In this document: one piece after another, positions 44,967 to 54,895 of the stretch
How the letters are laid out: the number at the start of each line of letters is the position of its first letter
How positions within the stretch are numbered: position 1 is the stretch's first letter
NCBI RefSeq assembly: GCF_004421005.1
Contig: NZ_CP038026.1
Location: 2,914,001 to 2,978,000, forward strand
Length of the DNA: 64,000 nucleotides
Source of the DNA: Pseudoduganella plicata
GTDB lineage: Bacteria; Pseudomonadota; Gammaproteobacteria; Burkholderiales; Burkholderiaceae_D
Direction of reading: 5' to 3'
Program-made: the position numbers and the translations under genes
The notes under the pieces: generated by a model
The model's database searches: none
What the model was told of the DNA's origin: nothing
Seen by the model: only the letters and a program-made list of their open reading frames with translations

Positions 44967-46544
44967 TCAGTGACGTACCTGTTGCACCACAAACCGTCGC
45001 TCGGCCAGTTCGAACAATGCCTGCGTCAGCAGCGCGAGCACCGCGGCGGGAATGGCACCCGCCAGCATCATGTTGTTGTCGTTTAGCGCCAGCCCCGTCG
45101 TGATGCGTTCGCCGTAGCCGCCCGCACCGATAAAGGCGGCGATGGTGGCCGTACCCACGCTCATCACCGCAGCCGTCTTGACGCCCGCCAGGATCACCGG
45201 CAGCGCCAGCGGCAACTCCACGTGCCACAGCCGCTGCCAGCGGTTCAGTCCCAATGCCAGCCCCGCCTGCTGGAGCCCACGCGGCACGCCAGCCAGCCCT
45301 GTGCACGTGTTGCGCACGATGGGCAGCAAGGCGTAGACAAACAGCGCGACCAGCGCCGGCACGATGCCGATGCGGCCCAGCAGCGGAATCAGTATCGCCA
45401 GCAGCGCCAGCGACGGGATCGTCTGCAGCATGCCCGCCAGGCCCAGCACGCTTTGACGCAGTCGCGTCTGGCAGGCCGCGACAATGCCCAGCGGCACGCC
45501 AACGACGCAGGCCAGCAGCACGGACAAGGCGACCAGCAGCACGTGCTGGCCCGTCAGGCGGCCGAGGTCGGATGCGAACAATACATCGGTGAATTTTGGT
45601 GCGGCTGAACCTGTGTTCACGCGAGGGGGTAACGCGGACGCGGATGAGCCCGTGTCCATGTCGGGGACTGGGCGTCCCCGTGATGACCCCAAGGTAGACA
45701 CGGGCTCGGCCGGGTGGGACATCAGCCAGTTTTTGGCGATGCCGGCAAACGGCTGGCCTTGCAGCTCGGCGGCGCCGTTCATCGCGATCATGTCGGTGGC
45801 GGAGATGCGGCCTTCCAGCTTTTGCAGCGCGGCCCAGGCCGCGGGGAAGCGTCTGGCGGCGTCCAGGCGGTACAGCAGCACCGCGTCGTAGCGGGGGAAA
45901 TAATGTTTGTCGTCTTCCAGCACCGTCAGCTTGTAGCGGCCGATCTTCGCATCTGTCGAATAAATGTCGATGACGTCCACCTGGCGCTGCGCCAGCGCTT
46001 CGTAGGCAATGCCGTGGTCGAGCCCGCGCGGTTCCTGCAGCAGGCCGTAGCGCTGGCGCAGGCCGGCCCAGCCGTCGGCGCGGCCGATGAATTCATGCGA
46101 CAGGCCAAAGCGCAGGCCGGGCTGCCTTGCCAGGTCGGACAGCGTGCGCACGCCCGCCGTGTCGCTCCGCACGGCCAGCGCGTAGGTGTTGTTGAAACCC
46201 AGCGGGATCGCAACGCCCAGGCCCATCGGCGCCAGCTCGCGCCGGATCTGTTCCAGTGACGCGGGCTTGTCGTGCTTCAGGACTTCCTGGTCGATCGTGC
46301 CCACATATTCCGGATAGACGTCGATGCTGCCGTTCTTCAGCGCTTCCAGCACGATGGCCGTGTTGCCCAGGCCCTGCCGGTGCTCCGTGCGCGCGTGCGG
46401 CGCCGCCGTCTGCGTCACCACTTCGGCCAGGATGTACGACTCCGTAAAGCGCTTCGAGCCGACGCGCAGCACGTCGTCCGCCAGCGCCGGCAATGCGGCC
46501 GACAGCAACGCGGCGCACAGGAGCGACGAGCCAGGCAACCGCAC
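44967..46544 (-). CDS. QAT-family ABC transporter: fused substrate-binding protein and permease
   Basis: A 525-residue protein with signal peptide (MRLPGSSLLCAALLSAALPA), then an OpuBC/ProX-type binding domain (about 24-277, VLRVGSKRFTESYILAEVV), a linker (278-316) and an OpuBB/ProW-type permease (about 333-520, HVELPLALPVILAGVK). Fused forms transport betaine, choline or similar. It starts at GTG 46544, sharing one base with the hutI stop, so it belongs to the hut operon; rhizobial HutXWV histidine transporters are the same broad family. No ATPase gene is near. The linker is coded by a palindromic repeat. Confidence 0.83.
   Translation of the reverse strand: MRLPGSSLLCAALLSAALPALADDVLRVGSKRFTESYILAEVVTQTAAPHARTEHRQGLGNTAIVLEALKNGSIDVYPEYVGTIDQEVLKHDKPASLEQIRRELAPMGLGVAIPLGFNNTYALAVRSDTAGVRTLSDLARQPGLRFGLSHEFIGRADGWAGLRQRYGLLQEPRGLDHGIAYEALAQRQVDVIDIYSTDAKIGRYKLTVLEDDKHYFPRYDAVLLYRLDAARRFPAAWAALQKLEGRISATDMIAMNGAAELQGQPFAGIAKNWLMSHPAEPVSTLGSSRGRPVPDMDTGSSASALPPRVNTGSAAPKFTDVLFASDLGRLTGQHVLLVALSVLLACVVGVPLGIVAACQTRLRQSVLGLAGMLQTIPSLALLAILIPLLGRIGIVPALVALFVYALLPIVRNTCTGLAGVPRGLQQAGLALGLNRWQRLWHVELPLALPVILAGVKTAAVMSVGTATIAAFIGAGGYGERITTGLALNDNNMMLAGAIPAAVLALLTQALFELAERRFVVQQVRH
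45606..45707. repeat. Palindromic repeat lying in-frame in the transporter linker
   Basis: GAGCCCGTGTC (45646-45656) and GACACGGGCTC (45697-45707) are exact inverted copies around a nested CGGGGAC/GTCCCCG hairpin (45662-45680). GAACCTGTGTTCAC at 45606 repeats GAGCCCGTGTCCAT at 45646 with four transitions. The element codes the region between binding domain and permease (about residues 278-316). Confidence 0.75.
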
Positions 46545-47758
46545 TATGCGGCCCGCCACACGCCACCGTTGACGACCGCAGCGCAGGGATTGAAGCCGAT
46601 GGCATAGCTGAGGTCCGCCGGCCGGGCGATGCGCCACAGCGCGAAGTCCGCGCGCTTGCCGGTTTCCAGCGTGCCGATCTCGTCCGCCAGTCCCAGCGCG
46701 CGCGCGCCGTGGGCCGTGCAGCCGGCCAGCGCCTCCAGCGGCGTCAGGCGCCACAACGTGCACGCCATGTTCATGGCCAGCAGCAGGGACGTCATCGGCG
46801 ACGTGCCGGGGTTGTTGTCCGTGGCGACCGCCATCGGCACGCCGGCCGCGCGCAACGCGGCAACGGGCGGCGGCGTCGTGTCGCGCAGGAAGTAATAGGC
46901 GCCCGGCAGCAGCACGGCCACGGTGCCGCCCTGCGCCATCGCGGCGATGCCTTCCTCGCTCAGGTGTTCCAGGTGGTCGGCCGACAGGCCGTCGAAGCGC
47001 GCCACCAGCTGCGCCCCCTGCTGGTCGGACAGTTGCTCGGCATGCAGCTTGACTGGCAGGCCGTGCGCACGCGCCGCGTCGAACACGCGTTCCGTCTGCT
47101 CACGGGTAAAGCCGATGCGCTCGCAAAAGGCATCGACGGCATCGACCAGCCCGTCCCCGACGAGAGCGGGGATCATGGCGCACACAGCGTCCACGTAGGC
47201 ATCCGGCCGCCCCGCGTATTCGGGCGGCAGCGCATGCGCGCCCAGGAATGTCGTGACCACGCGCACGGGCATCGTCTGCCCCACCTTGCGCGCCACGCGC
47301 AGCATCTTCGCTTCGGATGCCAGGTCGAGCCCATAGCCGGACTTGATCTCCAGGGTTGTCACGCCTTCGGCCAGCAGGCTGGCGATGCGCGGCATGCTGG
47401 CCGCCAGCAGCTCCTCCTCGCCCGCGGCGCGCGTAGCGCGCACGGTGGACATGATGCCGCCGCCGGCGCGGGCGATGTCCTCATAGGTGGCGCCGTTCAG
47501 CCGCGCCTCGAATTCGTCGCTGCGGTTGCCGGCATGGACGATGTGGGTATGGCAGTCGACCAGCCCGGGCGTGAGCCAGCAGCCGCCGCCATCGCGCACC
47601 TCGCGGGCCTCACCCTGCCCTGCCGCTTCGGCAGCAGGACCGAGCCAGGCGATGCGGCCATCGCGCACGGCAATCGCGCCGTCGCGCAACTCGCCGTAGC
47701 CACCGCCCGTCATGCGGGCCAGGTGGACGTTCGTGATCAGCAGGTCCCACTGTGTCAT
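46544..47758 (-). CDS. hutI: HutI, imidazolonepropionase
   Basis: A 404-residue metal-dependent amidohydrolase opening 4-imidazolone-5-propionate to N-formimidoyl-L-glutamate. Metal ligands are HTH in [12 protein letters not shown], a His in [10 protein letters not shown], and the Asp in [10 protein letters not shown]. Length matches HutI. It starts 3 nt past the hutD stop and ends sharing a base with the transporter start. Start [15 protein letters not shown]. Confidence 0.95.
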   Translation of the reverse strand: MTQWDLLITNVHLARMTGGGYGELRDGAIAVRDGRIAWLGPAAEAAGQGEAREVRDGGGCWLTPGLVDCHTHIVHAGNRSDEFEARLNGATYEDIARAGGGIMSTVRATRAAGEEELLAASMPRIASLLAEGVTTLEIKSGYGLDLASEAKMLRVARKVGQTMPVRVVTTFLGAHALPPEYAGRPDAYVDAVCAMIPALVGDGLVDAVDAFCERIGFTREQTERVFDAARAHGLPVKLHAEQLSDQQGAQLVARFDGLSADHLEHLSEEGIAAMAQGGTVAVLLPGAYYFLRDTTPPPVAALRAAGVPMAVATDNNPGTSPMTSLLLAMNMACTLWRLTPLEALAGCTAHGARALGLADEIGTLETGKRADFALWRIARPADLSYAIGFNPCAAVVNGGVWRAA

Positions 47759-47761
47759 GCG

Positions 47762-48352
47762 CTAGTCGTCCTCCTCGTTGGGCATGATGTCGACGATGAA
47801 GACGGTGGCGCTGGGCGCTTCCAGCGTCCACACTTCCTCGCGGTCGAGTACCACGGCATCATAGCGCACCAGCGCCATGCGCTCGCGGCTGCTGTAGACC
47901 GTCAGCGTCTCGCCTTCGGCCAGGAACAGCACCGTCAGCGCGCTGCGCCGCTCCAGGATGGAATAGTCGCGCACCACGCGCCGTTCCAGCTGGTGCGAGC
48001 AGCGCTCGCGGCGCGTCATCACATTGAAGTCCGTCGTCGGCACGCCATCGACGGTGGCCGAGACGGGGATCTCGCCGGGAAATGCGACGACCGGCTCGCG
48101 TTCGGACAACGCCACCTTGCGCTCGTTGCCCACGTCCAGCACGACGCTGCCGCCATCGACCAGGGTCAATGTGCGGTCGATGCCGGGGAAGACGGAAAAC
48201 GGGCCGCTCTGCGCGATCGTCGCCAGGCTGATACGCCAGTCGAAATCGTGCAATGTGGCGCCGGGCGGGGAGGCCAGGATCTCCGTGGTGCAGCCCCCGC
48301 CGTTCTTCCATGGCGTGGGGTTCAGGCTTGCATACTGAATCAGCGTCGTCAT
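47762..48352 (-). CDS. hutD: HutD, cupin-fold histidine utilisation protein
   Basis: A 196-residue HutD/Ves-family cupin (NPTPWKNGGGCTTEILASPP, DFDWRISLATIAQSGPFSVF, GIDRTLTLVDG). In Pseudomonas HutD limits the level of hut expression, apparently binding formylglutamate or related intermediates. ATG 48352 overlaps the hutF stop (ATGA). The C-terminus ends DIMPNEEDD. Confidence 0.93.
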   Translation of the reverse strand: MTTLIQYASLNPTPWKNGGGCTTEILASPPGATLHDFDWRISLATIAQSGPFSVFPGIDRTLTLVDGGSVVLDVGNERKVALSEREPVVAFPGEIPVSATVDGVPTTDFNVMTRRERCSHQLERRVVRDYSILERRSALTVLFLAEGETLTVYSSRERMALVRYDAVVLDREEVWTLEAPSATVFIVDIMPNEEDD

Positions 48353-49716
48353 GATCGCAACTCGCGCAGTTCGGCCAGCGTCTGTCGGAAGCGCGCGGCG
48401 ATGGCCGGTTGCGCCACGTGCTTCTGGCCGCGCACGACCCACCGTCCGCCGGCCAATACGTCTTGTACCAGATTGTCGTTACCGCTGAAGATAAAGCCGT
48501 TCAGCACATCCGGCGCCGCCAGCCCGTACAGGTTCGGGTGGCTGTCGTCCAGCACCAGCACGTCCGCGCAATAGCCGACGGCCAGTGCGCCGACCGCACG
48601 GCCGGCCGCTTGCGCACCGCCTGCCAGTGCCGCCTGCCACAGGTGGTTGCCCACCCGCCGCTCGTGCGGTGCGACGGCGATATTGCGTGCCTGCCGCACA
48701 AGCCGCTGGCCGTATTCCAGCCAGCGCAATTCTTCCACAGGACTCTGCGACACATGACTGTCGCTGCCCACGCCGAACCGGCCGCCCTGCGCCAGGTAGG
48801 GCGCCAGCGGGAACAGGCCGTCGCCCAGGTTCGCTTCCGTGGTCGGGCACAGCCCCGCCACGGCACCGCTGGCCGCCAGCATGGCCGTTTCGTCATCGTC
48901 CAGGTGCGTAGCGTGGACCAGACACCAGCGCGCGTCAACCGAAAGATGATCAAACAAGTACCGCACCGGGCGGCGCCCGCTATGATCCAGGCACTGCCGC
49001 ACTTCGCCAACCTGCTCGGCAATATGGATGTGCACCGGCCGCTCCCCCGGCAGCGCCGCCAGCACCGTGCGAATCTGCTCGACCGAGGCTGCCCGCAGCG
49101 AATGCGGGGCTACCCCTACCTCGACGGCGGTACTGCGCAACGGTTCCAGCGCCGTCAGGATTTTCAGCACGTCTTCCGCATCCGTGCGGAAACGGGCTTG
49201 CTCCGGTTGGAGCGGCGCGTTGCCGAATCCCGCATAACTGTAGAGCACAGGCAGCATCGTGATGCCGATGCCCGCCAGCTGCGCGGCGTCCACGACGCGC
49301 CGCGCCGTCTCGGCGATATCCGCGTATAACGCGCCATCGGGCTGACGGTGCACATAATGGAACTCGCAAACGGACGTGTAGCCATGGCGCAGGCATTCGG
49401 AAAACAGCTGGGCGGCAATCGCCCCCATCTGCTCCGGCGTGATCTGGCGGGCGAACCGGTACATCAGGTCGCGCCAGGTCCAAAAGCTGTCCGGTCCATC
49501 TCCAGCGATCTCCGTCATGCCGGACAGCGCACGCTGAAAACTGTGCGAGTGCAGGTTGACCATGCCCGGCAAGACCAGTTGCGCCACTTCGGCATCGGCC
49601 GGCGCGACCGCGTCGGGCGTCACTTCCGTCAGCAGGCCCTGGGCATCCCAGCGCAGCAGCACGTCGTTGCGCCAGCCCTGCGGCAGCAGCGCGCGGCGGC
49701 AGAACAGCGCACTCAC
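48349..49716 (-). CDS. hutF: HutF, formimidoylglutamate deiminase
   Basis: A 455-residue amidohydrolase that deiminates N-formimidoylglutamate to N-formylglutamate. HSHSFQRAL carries the metal His pair, VHIHIAEQ and CLVHATHLDDDE further His, and GVGSDSHVSQSPVEELRWLEY the Asp. With hutG it defines the five-step pathway to glutamate plus formate. Start GTG 49716 overlaps the hutG stop as GTGA. Confidence 0.94.
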   Translation of the reverse strand: MSALFCRRALLPQGWRNDVLLRWDAQGLLTEVTPDAVAPADAEVAQLVLPGMVNLHSHSFQRALSGMTEIAGDGPDSFWTWRDLMYRFARQITPEQMGAIAAQLFSECLRHGYTSVCEFHYVHRQPDGALYADIAETARRVVDAAQLAGIGITMLPVLYSYAGFGNAPLQPEQARFRTDAEDVLKILTALEPLRSTAVEVGVAPHSLRAASVEQIRTVLAALPGERPVHIHIAEQVGEVRQCLDHSGRRPVRYLFDHLSVDARWCLVHATHLDDDETAMLAASGAVAGLCPTTEANLGDGLFPLAPYLAQGGRFGVGSDSHVSQSPVEELRWLEYGQRLVRQARNIAVAPHERRVGNHLWQAALAGGAQAAGRAVGALAVGYCADVLVLDDSHPNLYGLAAPDVLNGFIFSGNDNLVQDVLAGGRWVVRGQKHVAQPAIAARFRQTLAELRELRS

Positions 49717-50501
49717 GCGCGCGCCCAGTCGATCGCCGCCTGCAGCATCGTGCGCAGCACCGGCTGCACCTGCTCCGCCAGGTCGGGCCGGTAGCCGAAC
49801 GGCGCCATCTCGTCCATATACGTGGACTGGCACATCTCGAGCTGCACGGCGTGGACGCCCGGCCCGGGGCGGCCGTAATGACGGGTGATATGGCCGCCCT
49901 TGAAGCGGCCGTTGACCGCAACGGTAAACCTGCCGTCCGCCCGCGCGGCTTCCGTCACGCGCTCCGTCAGTGCCGGATCGCAGCTGGCGCCGTTGGCCGT
50001 GCCGAAATTGAGGTCCGGCAGCTTCCCCTCGAAGAAGCGGGGAACGACGGACGCGATCGAATGCGCTTCCCACAGCACCACGCGCCCATGCCGCGCCAGC
50101 AGCCGGTCCAGCTCCGCGCGCAGGCAGTCGTGGTAGGGCTGCCAGTACAGCGCCAGGCGGCGCTGTACTTCTGCCTGGTCCGGCGCCCGGCCCTCCAGGT
50201 ACAGGGGCTCGCGACCGAACGTGTCGACGGGGCACAGGCCCGTCGTGTCCTGGCCCGGATACAGGTTCGTGTTTTCCGGCGGGCGATTCAGGTCGATCAC
50301 GTAGCGCGACCAGCGCGCCGCCAACGTCGATGCGCCCATCTCGCCCAGGAAACCGTACAGCTGCTCCAAGTGCCAGTCGGTATCGGCCAGCAGCCGTCCG
50401 CAGGGCGCCAGCGTGGCGGCGATATCGTCGGGAATATCGGTGCCCACGTGCGGCATCGATACCAGCAGCGGCACCTCCCCTGCGCTGAAACGGTAGTCCA
50501 T
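49713..50501 (-). CDS. hutG: HutG, N-formylglutamate deformylase
   Basis: A 262-residue N-formylglutamate amidohydrolase (LVSMPHVGTDIPDDIAATL, DTDWHLEQLYGFL, LWEAHSIASVVPRFFEGKLP), releasing formate and glutamate. It is the last step of the HutF/HutG branch. Overlap with hutF and a 13-nt gap from hutH show operon structure. Length matches the family (about 265). Confidence 0.94.
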   Translation of the reverse strand: MDYRFSAGEVPLLVSMPHVGTDIPDDIAATLAPCGRLLADTDWHLEQLYGFLGEMGASTLAARWSRYVIDLNRPPENTNLYPGQDTTGLCPVDTFGREPLYLEGRAPDQAEVQRRLALYWQPYHDCLRAELDRLLARHGRVVLWEAHSIASVVPRFFEGKLPDLNFGTANGASCDPALTERVTEAARADGRFTVAVNGRFKGGHITRHYGRPGPGVHAVQLEMCQSTYMDEMAPFGYRPDLAEQVQPVLRTMLQAAIDWARA

Positions 50502-50514
50502 GGGCGTCCTTTCG

Positions 50515-52074
50515 TTACGGATGCAGTGGCGTAAACAGGTTGCGGCACGTGGCGGACAGCTCGCCTTTCAACACCATCTGCTTGGCCGCCTCGATATCGG
50601 GTGCGAAGTATCGGTCGGCGTCGAAGAATGGCACCTTCTGTCGCAGCTGCGCATGCACGTGCTCCAGGTGCGGCGACGTGCGCAGGGGCCGGTGGAAGTC
50701 GACGCCCTGCGCCGCGGCCAGCAGCTCGATGCCGATGATTGCCGCCGTATTGTGCGCCATTTCGTCCAGCCGGCGCGCCGCGAACGTGGCCATGCTGACG
50801 TGGTCTTCCTGGTTCGCCGACGTGGGAATGGTGTCCACGCTGGCCGGATGCGCCAGCGACTTGTTCTCCGACGCCAGCGCCGCCGCCGTCACATGGGCGA
50901 TCATGAAGCCGGAATTGACGCCCGGCTCGCGCACGAGGAACGGCGGCAGGCCGGACAAGGTCGCGTCGATCAGCAGCGCGATGCGGCGTTCGGCGATGCT
51001 GCCGATCTCCGCGATGGCCAGCGCCAGCGTGTCGGCGGCAAACGCCACCGGCTCGGCATGGAAGTTGCCGCCCGAGACGATGTTGACCTCATCGCCGTCC
51101 CGGAACAGCAGCGGGTTGTCGGTGACGGCGTTCGCCTCGATCAGCAGGGTGCGGGTGACGTTGGCGATCAGGTCCATGCAGGCGCCCATCACCTGCGGCT
51201 GGCAGCGCAGGCAGTACGGGTCCTGCACCCGCTCGTCGCCAACCAGGTGCGAGGCGCGGATCGCGCTGCCCGTCACCAGCTGACGATAGATGGCCGCCGC
51301 GGCGATCTGGCCCGGCTGGCCGCGCACTTCGTGCACGCGCGCGTCGAACGGCGAGTCGCTGCCCTTGGCCGCATCCAGCGACAGCGATCCCGTCACCATG
51401 CCCGCCTCCAGCAGCCGCTCGGCCATGAACAGGCCATGCAGCGCCAGCGCCGCCGACGCCTGCGTGCCGTTGATCAGCGCCAGGCCCTCCTTGGCCGCCA
51501 GCACGACGGGCGCAATGCCGGCCGACGTCAAAGCGTCGGCCGCCTGCATCAGTTCACCCTTGACGCGCACCTCGCCCACGCCCAGGATCGCCAGCGTCAT
51601 GTGCGACAGCGGCGCCAGGTCGCCGGAAGCGCCGACGGAACCTTTCACGGGAATGGCCGGCATGATGCCGGCGTTGTACAGCGCGATCAAGGTGTCGATG
51701 ACGACCGCGCGGATGCCGGAATAGCCGCGCGCCAGGCTGCCGATCTTCATCAGCATCAAGAGGCGCACGACGTGGTCGGGCATCAGGTCGCCCGTGCCGA
51801 CGGAATGCGACAGGATCAGGTTGCGCTGCAGTTGTTCGAGCTTGTCGTCCGGAATGCGGGTTTTCGCCAGCAGGCCGAAGCCCGTGTTGATGCCGTATGC
51901 CGCTTCGCCCTTCTGCACGATGGCCTGCACCGCCTGCGCGGACGCGTCGATGACAGGATAGGCCTCGGCAGCCAGCGCGATCGGGCCGTGCGCCGTCCAG
52001 GCGGCGCGCAGCTCGGCCAACGTCAGCTTGCCGGGATTCAGGGTCAGGGTGTGGTTCGGTTGCGTCATCTTCAT
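50515..52074 (-). CDS. hutH: HutH, histidine ammonia-lyase
   Basis: A 519-residue aromatic amino acid lyase converting histidine to urocanate. The self-forming MIO cofactor arises from A149-S150-G151 in [22 protein letters not shown] supplies the catalytic Tyr. Length matches HutH (about 510). It starts 7 nt after the hutU stop; ATG 52068 is an alternative start two codons in. Confidence 0.96.
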   Translation of the reverse strand: MKMTQPNHTLTLNPGKLTLAELRAAWTAHGPIALAAEAYPVIDASAQAVQAIVQKGEAAYGINTGFGLLAKTRIPDDKLEQLQRNLILSHSVGTGDLMPDHVVRLLMLMKIGSLARGYSGIRAVVIDTLIALYNAGIMPAIPVKGSVGASGDLAPLSHMTLAILGVGEVRVKGELMQAADALTSAGIAPVVLAAKEGLALINGTQASAALALHGLFMAERLLEAGMVTGSLSLDAAKGSDSPFDARVHEVRGQPGQIAAAAIYRQLVTGSAIRASHLVGDERVQDPYCLRCQPQVMGACMDLIANVTRTLLIEANAVTDNPLLFRDGDEVNIVSGGNFHAEPVAFAADTLALAIAEIGSIAERRIALLIDATLSGLPPFLVREPGVNSGFMIAHVTAAALASENKSLAHPASVDTIPTSANQEDHVSMATFAARRLDEMAHNTAAIIGIELLAAAQGVDFHRPLRTSPHLEHVHAQLRQKVPFFDADRYFAPDIEAAKQMVLKGELSATCRNLFTPLHP

Positions 52075-52081
52075 TACTCGG

Positions 52082-53791
52082 TTATTTGATCATTGGCAGA
52101 TTCAGGCCATTGCGCTGGGCGCAGGCGACAGCGGTATCGTAACCCGCGTCGGCGTGACGCATGACACCGGAGCCGCTGTCGTTGACGAGCACGCGCGCCA
52201 GCCGTTTTGCGGCCTCCTCGGTGCCGTCGGCAACAATGACGACGCCCGAGTGCTGCGAATAGCCCATGCCCACGCCGCCGCCATGGTGCAGCGACACCCA
52301 CGTGGCGCCGCCCGCGGTGTTGAGCAGCGCGTTCAGCAGCGGCCAGTCGGAGACGGCATCCGTGCCGTCCATCATGCTTTCCGTTTCGCGGTTCGGGCTG
52401 GCGACGGAACCCGTGTCGAGATGGTCTCGGCCGATGACGATCGGCGCTTTCAGTTCGCCATTTTTCACCATGTCGTTGAACGCCAGGCCGGCGATATGGC
52501 GCTCTCCCAGGCCCAGCCAGCAAATCCGCGCCGGCAGGCCCTGGAAGGCGATGCGTTCGCGTGCCATGTCCAGCCAGCGGTGCACGTTGGCGTGGTGCGG
52601 AAACAGCTCCTTGATCTTCGCATCCGTTTTATAGATGTCTTCCGGGTCGCCGGACAGCGCCACCCAGCGGAACGGTCCGCGCCCTTCGCAGAACTGCGGC
52701 CGGATGTAGGCCGGCACGAAGCCGGGGAAGTCGAATGCGTTCCTGACGCCTTCGTCGAACGCCACCTGGCGGATGTTGTTGCCATAGTCGACCACCCTGG
52801 CACCGAGCGCCTGGAAGTCCAGCATGGCCTGCACGTGGACCGCGCAGGATTTCGCGGCGGCCGCTTTCAGGACCGCATGGCGCGCCGGGTCGTGCTGCGC
52901 CGCCTTCCAGTCGGCGACGCTCCAGCCCTGCGGCAGGTAGCCGTTGATCAGGTCATGGGCGGAGGTCTGGTCGGTCACCAGGTCGGGAATCAGGCCGCCC
53001 TCCCTGGCCTTGCGCACCAGTTGCGGCAGGATGTCGGCCGCGTTGCCCAACAGGCCAATGGAGATGGCTTCGCGCTTGTCCTTGTGTTCGCGCACCAGCG
53101 CCAGCGCCTCGTCGACGTTTGCCGCCTGCTTGTCCAGGTAGCGCGTGCGCAGGCGGAAGTCGATGCTGCTTTGCTGGCATTCGATCGTCAGCGACACCGC
53201 ACCGGCCATCGTTGCGGCCAGCGGCTGGGCGCCGCCCATGCCGCCCAGGCCGGCCGTCAGTACCCAGCGGCCCGACAGGTCTCCGCCGAAATGCTGGCGT
53301 CCCGCCTCGGCAAAGGTTTCATACGTGCCCTGCACGATGCCCTGCGTGCCGATATAGATCCAGCTGCCGGCCGTCATCTGACCGTACATGAACAGGCCCT
53401 TGCGGTCCAGCTCATTGAAGTGCTCCCAGTTGGCCCACTTCGGCACGAGGTTCGAGTTCGCAATGAGCACGCGCGGCGCGTCGGCATGGGTGCGGAACAC
53501 GCCGACCGGCTTGCCCGACTGGATCAGCAACGTCTCTTCCTCGCCCAGTTCCTTCAGCGATGCCAGGATCTGGTCGAAGCACGCCCAGTTGCGCGCGGCG
53601 CGGCCGATGCCGCCATAGACGACGAGGTGCTGCGGATTCTCCGCCACTTCCTTGTCCAGATTATTCTGGATCATCCGGTAGGCCGCTTCCGCGCCCCATG
53701 TCTTGCAGACCTTCTCGGAGCCCCGCGGCGCGCGGATGTCGCGGCTGGCATCGAAGCGCGGATCGTCGTTGTGTTCGTGCGGCTGGCTCAT
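52082..53791 (-). CDS. hutU: HutU, urocanate hydratase
   Basis: A 569-residue NAD+-dependent urocanase. Typical segments are [44 protein letters not shown] and [19 protein letters not shown]. It is the first gene of the hut operon, with a GGAG site and a promoter/operator just upstream. Length is slightly above the usual 555-560. Confidence 0.96.
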   Translation of the reverse strand: MSQPHEHNDDPRFDASRDIRAPRGSEKVCKTWGAEAAYRMIQNNLDKEVAENPQHLVVYGGIGRAARNWACFDQILASLKELGEEETLLIQSGKPVGVFRTHADAPRVLIANSNLVPKWANWEHFNELDRKGLFMYGQMTAGSWIYIGTQGIVQGTYETFAEAGRQHFGGDLSGRWVLTAGLGGMGGAQPLAATMAGAVSLTIECQQSSIDFRLRTRYLDKQAANVDEALALVREHKDKREAISIGLLGNAADILPQLVRKAREGGLIPDLVTDQTSAHDLINGYLPQGWSVADWKAAQHDPARHAVLKAAAAKSCAVHVQAMLDFQALGARVVDYGNNIRQVAFDEGVRNAFDFPGFVPAYIRPQFCEGRGPFRWVALSGDPEDIYKTDAKIKELFPHHANVHRWLDMARERIAFQGLPARICWLGLGERHIAGLAFNDMVKNGELKAPIVIGRDHLDTGSVASPNRETESMMDGTDAVSDWPLLNALLNTAGGATWVSLHHGGGVGMGYSQHSGVVIVADGTEEAAKRLARVLVNDSGSGVMRHADAGYDTAVACAQRNGLNLPMIK

Positions 53792-53827
53792 GGCGGCGTC
53801 TCCTTATTCCCGGTAGTGGATGCGATA

Positions 53828-53857
53828 AGGATAAGTTGTCTATACAACCGAAGTCAA
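53828..53857 (-). promoter_or_regulatory. hut operon promoter with HutC-type operator in the spacer
   Basis: On the minus strand TTGACT (complement of 53852-53857), 18-nt spacer, TATCCT (complement of 53828-53833). The spacer holds the near-palindrome TTGTATAGACAA (complement of 53836-53847), close to the TTGTATATACAA sites known for HutC. The -35 overlaps the LysR-gene stop codon. Repressor bound here would block RNA polymerase. Confidence 0.65.
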
Positions 53858-54756
53858 GAACCATTTGCCCGGATGAAGTCGACAAACGCGCGCAGCGGCG
53901 CCGGCACCAGGCGGCGCCCCGGGTAGTACAGGAACGGGCCGGAAAAGCTCTGCCACCACGGTTCCAGCACGGGCACCAGCGCGCCGCTGTCGAAGTGCGG
54001 CTGCAGCCAGTCCTTGAACAGGTAGACGATGCCCGTGCCGGCGATGGCCGAGGTGACCGCCAGGTCGGCGGCCCCGCCGAGGCGCACCAGCAGCGGCCCG
54101 CGCGGCAGGATGTTGAGCACTTCGCCATCGCGCTCGAATGTCCACTCGATCGGCGTCGTGCCGGCGAAGTGGCCGCCCAGGCACGCGTGCTTTGTCAGTT
54201 CGCCAGGGTGCCGCGGCTGGCCGTGGCGCGCGAGATACGCGGGCGACGCGGCGGCGGCAAATTGCTGCACACGGGGTCCGATAGGCACGGCGATCATGTC
54301 CTGCTCCAGCCGTTCCTCGTAGCGGATGCCGGCGTCGCAGCCGGCGGCCAGCATGTCGACAAAGGTGTCTTCCGTGATCACGTCCAGCACGATGTCGGGG
54401 TATTGCGCCAGGAACGCCGGCACGATGGGGGGCAGCACCAGGCGCGTGGCCACCATCGGCACGTTCAGGCGCAAGGTGCCGGTGGGCCGGTCGCGAAAGC
54501 CGTTCACTACGTCCAGCGCGACTTCCATTTCCCGCATGGCCGGGCCGAGACGCTCCAGCAGGCCCCGCCCCGCCTCGGTCGGGACGACGCTGCGGGTGCT
54601 GCGATTGAGCAGCCGCACGCCAAGGCGCTGCTCCAGCCGGCGCACTGCCTCGCTCAGTCCCGACGCGGACACGCTGCCGAGGCGCGCGGCATCGCGAAAG
54701 CCCCCGGCGCGGGCGACCGCGACAAAAGCCTGCAAATCTCCCAGATCGACGTTCAT
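53854..54756 (-). CDS. LysR-family transcriptional regulator
   Basis: A 300-residue LysR regulator. The N-terminal winged HTH (residues 1-60; AARLGSVSASGLSEAVRRLE) is followed by the periplasmic-binding-protein-like effector domain (about 90-300; TGTLRLNVPMVATRLVLPP). It is divergent from the aldo/keto reductase gene, its likely target. Its stop codon lies in the hutU -35 region, so read-through into hut is possible. Confidence 0.9.
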   Translation of the reverse strand: MNVDLGDLQAFVAVARAGGFRDAARLGSVSASGLSEAVRRLEQRLGVRLLNRSTRSVVPTEAGRGLLERLGPAMREMEVALDVVNGFRDRPTGTLRLNVPMVATRLVLPPIVPAFLAQYPDIVLDVITEDTFVDMLAAGCDAGIRYEERLEQDMIAVPIGPRVQQFAAAASPAYLARHGQPRHPGELTKHACLGGHFAGTTPIEWTFERDGEVLNILPRGPLLVRLGGAADLAVTSAIAGTGIVYLFKDWLQPHFDSGALVPVLEPWWQSFSGPFLYYPGRRLVPAPLRAFVDFIRANGS

Positions 54757-54895
54757 GCCCGTCCTTTAGCCCGTTCCACTTTGCGTTCGTGCATTCGATT
54801 GTGCGTAATTTCGTACAACCCATCCACACTTTACCGGATTGTCGCGCAGCCGGCCGGGACCTATGCTGTGCTCACACATTTACCAGGAGCACAGC

